A stretch of 64,000 bases of DNA from positions 54,266,119 through 54,330,118 of the forward strand of contig CM043952.1 of NCBI GenBank assembly GCA_014529385.2, given 5' to 3'. Source of the DNA: Adiantum capillus-veneris. Taxonomy: Eukaryota > Streptophyta > Polypodiopsida > Polypodiales > Pteridaceae. Both the position numbers and the translations under genes were made by a program. Below are positions 34,331 to 44,430 of the stretch, one piece after another. The notes under the pieces are model-generated. The model was not told the origin of the DNA and did no database searches. It saw only the letters and a program-made list of their open reading frames with translations. Every line of letters starts with the position of its first letter. The first letter of the stretch is position 1.

Positions 34331-35640
34331 CTAGCAAGTGCAAATATAGACAAAAGGTTCTTTTTGACCCAAGGTATATACAATGCATCAAAAAGTGTGA
34401 AAGAACTTCCGTTTGCAGTAGTCAACATAATCTTTCCAACTCCTTGACCGGATAAGAGGCATTGTTGGCACAAGTGATTGTATTCCCGTGAGGGACATCC
34501 TTGGGAGAGGTAAACAAGTCACGATGAGAGATAATGTGCTTTGTAGCACCACTGACAAAGTACCACACATGAGCACCTGCAGCAACTGACATACATGCAT
34601 CATGGATAGAAGGATCATAAGTGCACTCTGCACTAAAAGCCCATTCTACATCTATATCAGCATCACAATCTCCTTTCACAGAAGATTCAACAATTATTGC
34701 ACTTGTAGTGGAACCAGCCTCTTTCTTCTTAGCCTCTTTTGACTTCAATTTTGGACATTGCTTGATCAAGTGATCATTAGCTTTACAATAATCACAATGC
34801 ATCTTCTTTTTGCCCTTTTCACCATAATTACTAGATAAAGTGCTGCCAGCATAAGCATTAGAAACAAGTGCCTTTCCACTTGCGAAAGAACCATGAGAAG
34901 TGGCTACATTGCTAATACCACTTTTTCTTTGAGCAACAATAAAGGCTTGTTCAACTGCACACTGTTAGCCCTATTTTTATTTGAAAAGTGACTCTTGTAA
35001 TAACAATGTGCAAAACGCATCATACTTGACAACTTCAAGATTTCCTTGAGTCATAAGTCTCCAAGTACTAGCAAAAGTCTGGTAAGAATCTGGCAAAGCA
35101 TCAAGAACAAGCTCCACAAGGGAACTGTCAAAAATGACTTCGCCTGTAGAAATTAGTTGCTCATTGATATCCTTGATACCAACAAGAAGAGTGTCCATTT
35201 CATCTTCCTCATGCATAATCTTTAACTCTAGCTCTTTACGCAACAATGCAATTTTAGCATGATTGCGACTTGCATAAAGACCAACTAGAATATCCCAAGC
35301 GTGTTTTGTAGATTTAGTTGAATGAATGTGAGGAGTATTTAGTGCGCTTCACGGATAATGCAATTAATGCATGATTATGTGCATCTCTAACATCCCAACA
35401 AGCTTGCTCAACTGTAGGCAAAACAGCTTAGGTAGCAGCAACCCTGTCACCAAAGCCTGCAACATCCTCAACATCGCTTGCATTCTCATAACCAAGTCCT
35501 CAACAACAATGCCCTGCACAACATTCCAAACTCCCTTTGACACAAGAACATGTTGCATCATGTAAACCCACATTTGGTAATTATCTCCATCCAATTTAAG
35601 CAAACATCATGAATACATCTGTATTGTTGTCAGCCATGGC
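34331..35640 (-). pseudogene. Copia Gag, zinc knuckle and protease
   Basis: Starts at about 35635 in the minus sense with KLDGDNYQMWVYMMQHVL and SKGVWNVVQG (copia Gag N-terminus), then VELVLDALPDSYQTFASTWR (35000-35120), a zinc knuckle CDYCKANDHLIKQC (34760-34800) and the protease WYFVSGATKHI at about 34545-34575. The active-site Asp of D-S-G-A is replaced by Val. Four separate open pieces show frameshifts. Confidence 0.8.
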
Positions 35641-35951
35641 GAATGCTTGCACATGATGTGAAACTACTCGAAAAGAGAATAAACAAAGTAAGACCAACAT
35701 GGGATATATGGCACAACCCGTAGAAGACTATAAGGGCCCTTTTATGAAAAAATAGCACCGATAAAAATTCTACACAATGAAAAAATTGCATGCACAGTAT
35801 TGCTTGTAGTGGAAATGGAGGCCAAAATAAGCCCTACGAGCACACCTGAAGTATTTTTTGACCTGGTGACGCTCACCAAAGCTCACTAAAACTGGAGAAA
35901 GTGAGCAGGTGTGTGCTGGCAATGCTCACGACTAAGCCCGAGAGGATGCAA

Positions 35952-35967
35952 CTTGCTCTGACACCAA
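35952..35967 (-). promoter_or_regulatory. Primer binding site of the copia element
   Basis: Minus-strand TTGGTGTCAGAGCAAG directly inside the 5' LTR; one base off the initiator Met-tRNA complement TGGTATCAGAGC. It sets the orientation of the element. Confidence 0.7.
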
Positions 35968-35968
35968 T

Positions 35969-36200
35969 TGTTGAAATATAGGGTTGAAGGGAAACACACA
36001 CAGCTTGGAGAAGACAAAGAAATCTCAAGGCACACAACAAAGAGTAGTATTACTTAGTGTACAATGGAAAGATAAGATATAGCCCTAGAGTGATGGATGT
36101 ATATACAATGCACAGGGGGAAAGACCTCCTGTGTGGGAAAAAAAGCCCCGACGGTCCTAAGTGTGGTTACATACATCACTACTACATATATATGGTAACA
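35969..36200 (-). repeat. 5' LTR of the copia element
   Basis: 232 bp, TG...CA ends, clearly related to the left LTR but with many differences, so the insertion is not recent. Confidence 0.8.
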
Positions 36201-36356
36201 GGAGGGAACATGGTTATCACACCCCATAGGAGTGTACATCCTTTGAGCGATGTGGAGGCTCAGGTAGAAGTGTGGATGGCATACATTGGTACGCAAGGAC
36301 AAGCCAATGGAGCCAATAATGACAACAATGATGACACTAGCAATGAGGACAACTAG
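36201..36356 (+). pseudogene. 3' half of the split ORF
   Basis: Begins at the second copy of the target site (GGAGG, compared with GGGGG on the left). When the element and one target copy are left out, the frame from 29430 continues here without a shift (NMVITPHRSVHPLSDVEAQV..., ending in an Asn/Asp-rich tail and TAG). The whole ORF would be near 158 codons. The continuous frame across the insertion supports a once intact gene. Confidence 0.5.
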
Positions 36357-37094
36357 ATTTCCCCATTATAAGATAGTGTTAGAGGATTATTATACTTTCA
36401 ACCCTTTTAATATTAGTCTGTGTGGTTTTGTTATTGCAATCTTTTAATGTTGTTCATCCATTGATTTATGAGAGGACAAAGTTGAATTGGACTATTGTGG
36501 ATTGTAAATCGTTGAAATTGAGTTGCAAACGATTTGTGTGCATATATCATTGTTCGGTTGATGGATAATCTTGTTGCATGATGTATATCTTGATGTTTGA
36601 AAAGAGCGTGTGTGCTCTAATCCGGATATATTTTTCATGTTTGTATATGAGTATGCATGTATATGAGTGCACACAAGTAGGATGGAAAAGAGAGAGACTT
36701 ATCAAGACAAAAGCTAGATTGGATTATTTTAAATTGTATACCCTTAAAATTAGATTGTTGCAAATGAGTCGAGGTGTATTCCTCGTTGTCTGGTTCATGG
36801 TTAAGCTTGTTGCTCAATGTAAAGCATGGCATTTGAAAAGGCTACATGTACAATGATTCGGGTGTGTTTTTGTGCTTGTGTATGAGTGTACATAAGTGAG
36901 ACAAAGAATAACCTCAATCGTAGCATCGTCCAGTTGGTGTTTATTTTGTTGCTAGACATAAATTATGATTTTTGAAAGTGTGTGTGCAATTATTTGGATC
37001 TATTTATGTGCTTGTCTGAGTGTACATGAGAGGCAAAAAAAGAGAGATTTGTAAATGATGGATGTTTCATCGAGGTGTATTTGCTAAGAGATAA

Positions 37095-37141
<47 letters not shown>

Positions 37142-37309
37142 AATTTAACATCGTAGGAAACTATCACAAGAGACGTTGAAGATCTATCCGACGAGGGGAG
37201 TTGAACTCAAGACATGTTATTAAAGAGGGAGATGGCATAATCAATTCACCAAACTTGGGTGATAGAAAGGTTATACCATTTTCCTCTTTTTTTTTAGCAC
37301 ACACACCTA

Positions 37310-37346
<37 letters not shown>

Positions 37347-37602
37347 ATTAAGGGTTGAGAGAGGAGAGAAAGAAATAATGTTTTTGGAATCTACTCACCG
37401 GATTCCAAAAATGTTGGTACAACGATGAAGATGAGAGATATTGTCTATGCCTGCATATGTTATTTAATTATGACAAATACTTGGGTCTTTAAGTTTCACA
37501 TCCCCATAAGGCTGATGTAGTGTCTCTAATTCTATAGAAGTGAGCTATTGATAATATGCACAAATCATTGTGACTGTTTGTAAGCCTATTTAGAAAAATT
37601 GC
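36357..37602. other. AT-rich flank with two (GA)n tracts and a shared 68-bp block
   Basis: (GA)n at 37100-37138 and 37312-37345. Directly after the first lies a block (37139-37205) that is repeated at 44362-44430 and contains CGTAGGAAACTATC and GATCTATCCGACGA. No gene seen; the early part may be the 3' flank of the split ORF. Confidence 0.5.
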
Positions 37603-37930
37603 AAATAGCTTATCAAGAGGAAGACATGATGGGTTCAATGATTTATGGACTCATAGGACTAGGAAAACAAAAAATATTCAAGGTGTAAAAAAGGAATGCT
37701 TGAAATACGGGACACTATTTTGTATTTGGGGTGGTACATGTTGCACTCACCCTTGCATTTTGTGGAAAATAGCTTATCAAGAGGAAGACATGATGGGTTC
37801 AATGATTTATGGACTCATAGACTAAGAAAACAAAAAATATTCAAGGTGTAAAAAAGGAATGCTTGAAAGACGGGACACCACTTTGTATTTGGGGTGGTAT
37901 ATGTTGCACTCACCCTTGCATTTTGTGGAA
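37603..37930. repeat. Two-copy tandem duplication, unit 164 bp
   Basis: Units 37603-37766 and 37767-37930, both starting AAATAGCTTATCAAGAGG and nearly identical. Confidence 0.9.
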
Positions 37931-38127
37931 TTTATGCAAAGACAATGGGAACAACAAAGCAATATTTAAAAATTGAAGTGTGCGGTGCGTGCGTGTGGAG
38001 AGGGAAGAGGAGAGACATAGAGGAGACTAGGTGAAACCACACTTTGTGTATGTGTGTCTCCGTGTGTGCGTGCACGCGTACTTGTTCCTATCACAAGAGG
38101 ACCATCAGTGTGGTTCTTTACCACAAC

Positions 38128-38247
38128 AATCTCTCACTTAAAAGGCCAATGTGAAAATGACTAGTTATGACTAAAGTTAGTATGTATAATCTCTCACTTA
38201 AAGTCCAATGTGGCCGTGACTAGTTATGACTAAAGTTAGTATGCACA
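38128..38247. repeat. Two-copy tandem duplication, unit 60 bp
   Basis: Units start at 38128 and 38188 with AATCTCTCACTTAAA and share GACTAGTTATGACTAAAG. Confidence 0.85.
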
Positions 38248-38259
38248 ATCGTGAAGTAC

Positions 38260-38945
38260 GACAATAGTTTCACTCTTGTACAATTGTGTTTACCCTACAC
38301 CCGTTAAGTTGATGCAATGTGCAAATGGCTCCGTCGCCACAAATTTTGCAAAAGCATCTACTTGCCAAAGCAATGGCACTTTGACTATCACAATGCAAAA
38401 CTAGAACTTGTTGCATGTCCAAGTCTCCAACTACACATGTGCACCATATAGCTTCCTTGTTGGCATATGAGGATGCAACATACTTAACCTCTATAGTGGA
38501 AGAAGACATAAAATTTTAAAGAGATAACCTCCAAGAAATGTCTCTTTCTGTAAATATGAATATGTAGCGAGATATAGAACTCTGCTGTCTTTGCAAGCAG
38601 CATAATCCGCATTTGTGTAACCAAGAATAGATGCATCGCTATTACTAAATCATAAGCACTTGCTTGATGTACCCTTCAAGTATTTGAGAATATGTTTCAC
38701 TGCTATCCAATGCTTCTTGCTAGGATCAACCATATATCGAGACAAACCACTCCCATTGCAAATGCAATGGTTGGTCTCGTAGCTACCATAGCATACATGA
38801 GACTACCTACAACTGAAGAATGTGGCACATTTATCATTCTTTCTCTCTCATCATCTGACTTGGGAGAATCCCCTTTTCTTAGTTTCAAATACGGCAGCAG
38901 GGTACTCACTAATTTCCCCCTTGAATATTAAAATGCTACAAGACC
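38260..38945 (-). pseudogene. Ty1/copia fragment: RT end and RNase H
   Basis: Minus strand: KGDSPKSDDERERMINVP, GSLMYAMVATRP (RT thumb, 38703-38909), then after frame changes SSTIEVKYVASSYANKEAIW and LHCDSQSAIALA (RNase H, 38270-38509). A different copy, and by sequence a different copia family, from the one at 29753-36200. It stops at the T-run where a LINE 3' end begins. Confidence 0.75.
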
Positions 38946-38957
38946 TTGTGGATATAA

Positions 38958-39520
38958 GATTTTTTTTCTCGAGAAAAGGATCTTTCTATTAGTTAATAAA
39001 ATTGCCCATTGGGCTACAACAACCTCTACTAGAGAGAGCTACATCAACCATAAGGAGAGACTCTCTCAATGAAAAAACATCATATGTACAATGAGGGATA
39101 AATCAAGAGTTGGGAGGAGGAAAAATCCACAGAGGTGAACAATAGTGCTATCTGGGCTCACCCTGGACCATGGGGAAGAAAGGCCCAGGGTGCCAAATCG
39201 CAAGGAACGCCTCTCTACGCTCTTGCATGCGGTCAGAGTTGCCTTGAAGTCTCTCGAACTGTCTCCTGAGAGTATGGATCAACTCCAGCCAAAAGTCTTG
39301 AACAATCTCTGCTGGTGGCACCAGGCGAGCCTCGACGATGCGGAAGCAACCAGCCCGCCAAATGAACCAGAGTGTCAGGCCACAATTGAGCTCCCATCAA
39401 CACACCTTTCTCGTTGTACCACTCCTGTGAGATAAGCTCTGTAGTAGGCTGGAGTGTAGGTCGATTCCCCTGTATCACTATCATCCTGCTAGTGGAAGAT
39501 AACTCAAACCGTAGTGCTCA
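38958..39520 (-). pseudogene. 3' end of a LINE, distinct from LINE copies a-f
   Basis: Minus strand reads ...LTLWFIWRAGCFRIVEARLVPPAEI...FWLELIHTLRRQFERL, the usual last segment of plant L1-type ORF2 (LxLWxIWRxRN-like), then a 3' UTR ending in a short A-run (T8 at 38960-38968 on plus). It lies between two copia fragments, so it probably inserted into a copia element. Confidence 0.55.
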
Positions 39521-39599
39521 ATCAAATGTCTCAAATGTCCACAATATCAAGCTCAAAAGAGTCGTTGACCTTCACTACGCTCTTTGTGTGTGCGTAGAG

Positions 39600-40027
39600 A
39601 ATCAATCTCTATTTGATGCCACATGAAAACTAGCACCAGAATCAATGACTTGATTGTGTGCATTAGTGGCATTTTTTGTAATAAGAGCATCTGCATTGAT
39701 GTTTGAAGTGAAGACCAAAACATCTAAAGGACCAATTGTCTCAAGGATATCTAGAGTCTTAGTAGACTCGACCATGTTGATTTCTTCTAACTTTGCGTTG
39801 CCCTTGCCACTATTGTCAGATTTCTTATTTCTCTTGAGACTTCTCGTCTCTTTGTAAAATCCTACAATCCTTCTTTATGTGTCCTTTCTTGTGATAATAA
39901 TACATTCAATGTTACGCATAGATCCTTCAAGTTTTGCAATCTTTACTCTTGCCGCGATCTTGATTACAAACCCTCTCTTTATGTGAAGTAGCAACATAAG
40001 CATCGCCTTGATGTGTGTGTGTGTGTG
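39600..40027 (-). pseudogene. Ty1/copia fragment: zinc-knuckle remnant and protease
   Basis: Minus strand shows a decayed knuckle (YYYHKKGHIKKDC, near 39870-39905) and an intact protease active site VIDSGASFHVAS at about 39622-39655. It ends at a short (GT)n at 40015-40028, where LINE copy a begins. Confidence 0.65.
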
Positions 40028-40093
40028 TCCACATCCTCTCCAATCCACCCAATGTTACATATGCTCCGGTCAGTCTAGTCTCTGCTACTCTCC

Positions 40094-41278
40094 TCAATGA
40101 AAATGTTGATCCACTAAAGACCACCCAAGGTAGGTGTAAGCATCTGTATACTCCACTATCTCATGGCCGTATGTGAATGAGGGTGCTAATCTCCTGGTCC
40201 ACTGTGGGGTGGTGTTAAACACCATAACCTTGGTTTTATCAAGGTTGACAGACAAACCACTGTCGTGGGCAAACCTATGCAAAGCATCCAAGTGATGTTG
40301 CATCCCCTCCGGAGAGTCGGAGATCAACACAATATCATCAACATATAATAATAGTGGAATCCTCTCTCACAATATAGTCAGAAACCTCATCCACATACAT
40401 ACCAAATAGAGTAGGAGAAAGAGGGCAGCCCTGCTTCACCCCAATAGTGGAGTGAACTAATGTAGATAACCCCTCTGAGTGCGTACATGCCCCACTACTG
40501 ACCTGTATAATGTAGATAACCCCTCTGAGTGCGTACATGCCCCACTACTAACCTGTATAATGCCATGATCCCTATCTCTACTCCCATTTCTTGTAGTATG
40601 GGCATCAATCTAGCTCTGGGCACTGTGTCAAATGATTTGCGAAAGTCCACAAAGATACAATAGATCCGTCTCCCATGTGATTTGCCCTCCTCAATAATGG
40701 CCCTAAGCGTCACAATGCGGTCAAGAGTAGAAAAACCTCTCTTGAACCTTGCATATACCCTCCCTCTCTGCCCATCTACTCAGATGCTACTCAAGAATGG
40801 ATGCGTACAACCGTGCCAATGTGTGTCCAATCATGATAGTGGGATAATTCCCAAGCTCCATAGGGTCTCCTGACTTGAAGATATGTACAATAGTCGATAA
40901 ACTCCAAGTATCAGGCAGGCCCTCACACATGGCACGATTGAACATCACTGCTAGAAGCTCTGCGAGCAGATCTCTGGCATGTATAAAATGCTCAGCCACT
41001 AAGCCATCGTGATCATATGCTCTCCCAGTCCTCATCCTATCAATGGTCTTCTTCACCATCTCAACGGTGAAAAAAGCACATGTGTCGGGAAGAGGCCGCT
41101 GTCCATGAACTGTGTACAGAGATGATGCATACTGGCCCCAGGCCTCTATCGAAATAATGGTAGGAGGGGGGGAGTACTCATGAAAGAGTCGCCATGCCTC
41201 ACCTGAGTCCTGACTCAAGAATAGCTGATATAGATCCTGCCCTAGTCGAGCCAACACTGTCCTCTTCTTCCGCTGCAC
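40094..41278 (-). pseudogene. LINE copy a reverse transcriptase
   Basis: Minus strand from 41278: KRTVLARLGQDLYQLFLSQD, AEHFIHARDLLAELLAVMFN, FKSGDPMELGNYPTIMIGHT (RT start), FVDFRKSFDTVPRARL (motif A), GVKQGCPLSPTLFGMYVDEV (motif B), LLLYVDDIVLISDSPEG-type motif C at about 40320-40345 and LGLSVNLDKTKVMVFN. Frame changes and a 50-bp duplication (40458-40557) break it. In target-primed reverse transcription this domain copies the LINE RNA at the nicked site. Confidence 0.75.
40458..40557. repeat. Two-copy tandem duplication, unit 50 bp
   Basis: TAATGTAGATAACCCCTCTG starts both copies (40458, 40508); one base differs. It shifts the frame of the LINE RT. Confidence 0.9.
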
Positions 41279-41386
41279 TCAACGTTGGAAGGCAATCCGT
41301 GACCCTCGGTGAGTGATGTCCCCCAAAAGCACCTCGCTCTGAAGCATGGCTCTCGTCTCGTGGCACTCCTCATCATACCAGCTGCT

Positions 41387-42330
41387 CTAGGACATGCTTC
41401 CAGAATGTCGTCTCTGCTCAAGCTGAGTGTGTGGGTATGCCTCTTCTACTGCATGCAATGTCTGTGTCAATATAGTAGTAAGCTCCTCAAGAGGTCGCTC
41501 TGCCTTATCGGTGCACAAGCGTCTATAGATCCCATCAATGTAGACAAAGTCCGTCTCCCGTGTAAAGGTGCAGCGAGTAGGGGCTGCTATCCGTGGTATG
41601 TGTGCTACAATAACTAGAAGGGCATCATCTACTGCCACACCAACAGGTCTGGGTCCAGCTGTGAGGTCCTGGATACTAGAGATAAAGCTCGGCTGTGCCT
41701 TGACATAATCCACTGTGATGGGTCCATGTCTGGAACGCATGTAAAACCTTCCGTAGCGGGAAATCTCTATAGGCCATTCAAAATGGCCAATCCATGTTTA
41801 GTCCCCGTGTCTATCAAGTGCCGTCCATACTCAGTATGCTCCACATCCTGTGATAATCTAGATAGGTCAATCTCTGCAACATCCAGCTCCCTCAGTATCT
41901 CCTCTAAAGTATCATAAAATATTGTCTGGTGATGAGCAATCCTAGCATTTAAGTCCCCGAGGATGATAATGTCACCATCCTTAGAGAACTCCCATATGTC
42001 ATCATCCAAAGTAGAAAAGGGAGATTGCCCTCTAGATGGTACATATACTGACGTACTCGGAGGAAAGTTGCAAATAATAGAGGTATTTTCCCGTCTCTAC
42101 CCTCAATCTCACCCACATGTACCTAGCATGCTCATCCCTGCGGGCTATATGTATCAATGGCTGCAACTCCTCCCTAAATAAAACTGCCACCTCCCCCCAA
42201 GCCCTGTCCTCTGTGCTCTGATCGAGTCTCCTGTCTACAAGCTATCTCCCATCTGTATCCGCTGACATGTGGCATAGACTGCCAAGGGACTTGATGTGTC
42301 TCACAGTAGAAGATGATGTCCCTCCCAGTG
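41387..42330 (-). pseudogene. LINE copy a APE-type endonuclease
   Basis: Minus strand: IWEFSKDGDIIILGDLNARI (the D-x-N of APE endonucleases, 41767-42009) and TVDYVKAQPSF...GVAVDDALL, where the catalytic S/V-D-H reads V-D-D. The endonuclease nicks the target strand. Frameshifts near 41740 and upstream of 42009. Confidence 0.7.
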
Positions 42331-42451
42331 AAACTATCCTCAAAAGCACCCACATCAAGGCATAGAGATCCATCACAATTCCAAGTAGCAACTTTGAGTA
42401 TGGTCCATAGGTCTCACGTTGTCATGCGAAACGCCTCTCCATAATAACCAC

Positions 42452-43334
42452 TCATCCATCTCTACAAAAGGCCAATTTTCCTTTCTCTTGGGCTGTCCTT
42501 ATCTCAGGCATAACTTCTTGCATATAAGTAAGCTGTGAGAGTGTGAGGTCATCCCCAAAGAATATCCCCGTCTTCTTTAGTGTAAGACGCTTCTTCAAGA
42601 AATCCTTCCTTGCTTCCATGGAGGGGAAGCGAAGGATCGATGCTCTCTCCTTTGAAGTCTCCCCATTTCCTTCTCTCTTCTTCCCCGCTCTCCATGCCTC
42701 TGTGTGAGTGGCCTCACATAGAAGTTCTTTGACTTCCCCCTCCACATCATCATGGTCTTTTCGACCGGTCACTCGTACATGTAAAGCTCTAGCCTTCCTC
42801 CTTTGCACCGTCACGTTGATGATTGTGGAGTGGGGATGGCTGTTGGTTCTTTCCCTTTTGCTTTCTTGGCGACCTCTATCCATTTCTCAGCCTCATCTAC
42901 CTTCTTCTGTGTTTTCGTGATTACATCTACCCATGATGACGTCTTCGTCTCATGTTGCTTCTCTTCTTCTTTGATCTTCCACACTTGTTCTTTGATGACT
43001 TTGAGTTCCTCTATCATCGAGGGCTGGATTTCTCCTTCTTCAAGTCCATTCCCTGCTCTAATTTCTGCAAGCTCTCACTCGAGGGTTGAGACTTCCTCCC
43101 GGAGTGCTTGGCATTCCACCTAAAAGTCTTCTTTTTCCTTTTCACATTGCTTGCCCTTGTTGAAGACCATTTGGATGAGATTGGCCTTTTCTTTCCAACA
43201 TCCATCTCCGTTTTCCACTCTTTCATCTCTTTTTCCACCTGTGTTATCCTCTTGTTCGTGACCATGAATGTTGCCTTCAATACCCTCGAGGGAGACTCGC
43301 ACACGGGTGAGCTACTCTTATTCTCCATTGCCAA
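42452..43334 (-). pseudogene. LINE copy a ORF1 protein
   Basis: Three overlapping minus-strand pieces (43014-43334, 42811-43017, 42452-42883) make one Lys/Glu-rich protein: coiled-coil part (IEELKVIKEQVWKIKEEE), SWVDVITKTQKKVDEAEKWI, then the RNA-binding C-terminal part (RARALHVRVTGRK, FPSMEARKDFLKKR, IFFGDDLTLSQLTYMQEV, KGKLAFCRDG). ORF1 proteins of L1-type LINEs bind the element RNA as trimers. It is homologous to the intact copy at 55034-55831. Confidence 0.7.
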
Positions 43335-43585
43335 AGACGTGCTATCTCCCCAAGCTGCGTACCTATTACACCTTCATCCCAACCGGGCTGAGAATGGACT
43401 GTTTGGTTGACTGGACAGCGAACAGTCAATGCAAACAGCAAGCTGAATTGGCTTCTTCGTGCTGGAAATGTTCCCTGAATGGCTGGCTACAAATAGGCTA
43501 CTTCAGACCACTCCGGATGGCTGTAAACGGCCGTCCCCTGCGGAGATAACTGGCTGAGAACACAGCTACACAGCTACACACACAC

Positions 43586-43587
<2 letters not shown>

Positions 43588-43670
<83 letters not shown>
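43588..43670 (+). repeat. (GA)n tail of LINE copy b
   Basis: GA array directly followed by TGAAATGAAATGAAATGTTA. In LINE sense this is ATTTCATTTCATTTCA then (TC)n. Confidence 0.97.
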
Positions 43671-43673
<3 letters not shown>

Positions 43674-44340
43674 AATGAAATGAAATGTTATATTAATGTC
43701 TTCAAAAGGCCAAAATGACCTATGAGACCAAAACATTACAACGCGGTGAATCTTATACAATGTCTGAGTACCAAAAATAAAAGAAAAGGTACTAAAATGG
43801 AACTAAGTAGGATATGAGCAGCATGGGGGGGGGGGGGGGGGGGGGGGGTGAAAGTAGTGAATGAGGGCTAATATAACACAATGTGGGTATGTGTGTGGTA
43901 TAGGATGAGCAAGGTGTACAATCCTCAAAAGAACTAAATCACAGGAGACCCATCATCGGTCGCTGGGGATCTCATCAGTCTCCTCCATGGTCAGTAGTCT
44001 TATGGGCGACGTGCATGTCGGGCCAAAGTGACCCGAATCCTCTGATGTAGTCTCCGGCGGTGCTATGTAGTCCTCCGCAGTCGTGGGCGTTTGGAACCAA
44101 TGATGTCCCTGAAACCATGATGTCATATCGCCATACCAGCATGCTGTATCTCCCTGCATAGCTAACTGTCGAGAGGACTCAACTGCTAGGTGGGCATATC
44201 TATCTCTGGGGAGGTCCCATAAATGGTGTATAGAGACTGATCTGATGAGCCTCTCAACCACTAGTGGGGGGGAAGCTAGCTCTGCTCGAATAATGTCATG
44301 TGGTACTGAAGCCTTGGCTCTAATAAGCCGTGAGAGAGAG
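43671..44340 (-). pseudogene. LINE copy b, 3' fragment
   Basis: Minus strand: 3' UTR end GGCCTTTTGAAGAC...CATTTCATTTC, a C24 tract (G24 on plus at 43825-43848), and an ORF2 C-terminal remnant (43953-44261: LIRSVSIHHLWDLPRDRYAH, GDTACWYGDMTSWFQ) like LINE copies c and e. It is cut off at about 44330, next to a short GA/AAG run. Confidence 0.7.
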
Positions 44341-44361
44341 AAGAAAAAGAAGAAGAAAGGA

Positions 44362-44430
44362 ATTTTAACGTCGTAGGAAACTATCCCAAGAGACCTTAAA
44401 GATCTATACGACGAGGAGAGTTAAAAGAGA
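44362..44430. repeat. 69-bp block shared with 37139-37205
   Basis: Starts TTTTAACGTCGTAGGAAACT and contains AAGATCTATACGACGAGGAG. Both copies follow a GA-rich run. CGTCGTAG and CTATACGACG are near inverted, so a stem can form. It may be the 3' tail of a further, unidentified short element. Confidence 0.5.

Larger units (their letters stand above)
29753..36200 (-). mobile_element. Ty1/copia retrotransposon with both LTRs
   Basis: LTRs at 29753-29981 and 35969-36200, both starting TGTTG(A/G)AATA-like and ending GTAACA in plus sense, flanked by GGGGG and GGAGG (near-perfect 5-bp target duplication). The primer site lies just inside the right LTR, so the element runs on the minus strand. Order on that strand: Gag (34.8-35.7 kb), zinc knuckle, protease, GAG-pre-integrase, integrase, then an inserted element, reverse transcriptase end, RNase H. 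Stops and frameshifts are many and the protease aspartate is lost, so it cannot move by itself. Confidence 0.85.
40028..43420 (-). mobile_element. LINE copy a, without its 3' end
   Basis: Minus-strand APE-type LINE: ORF1 (42452-43334), endonuclease (41.4-42.3 kb) and RT (40094-41278). It lacks the ORF2 C-terminus and 3' UTR; the break at 40028 joins copia sequence at a GT run. Its upstream end lies about 170 bp from the (GA)n tail of LINE copy b. Confidence 0.75.
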
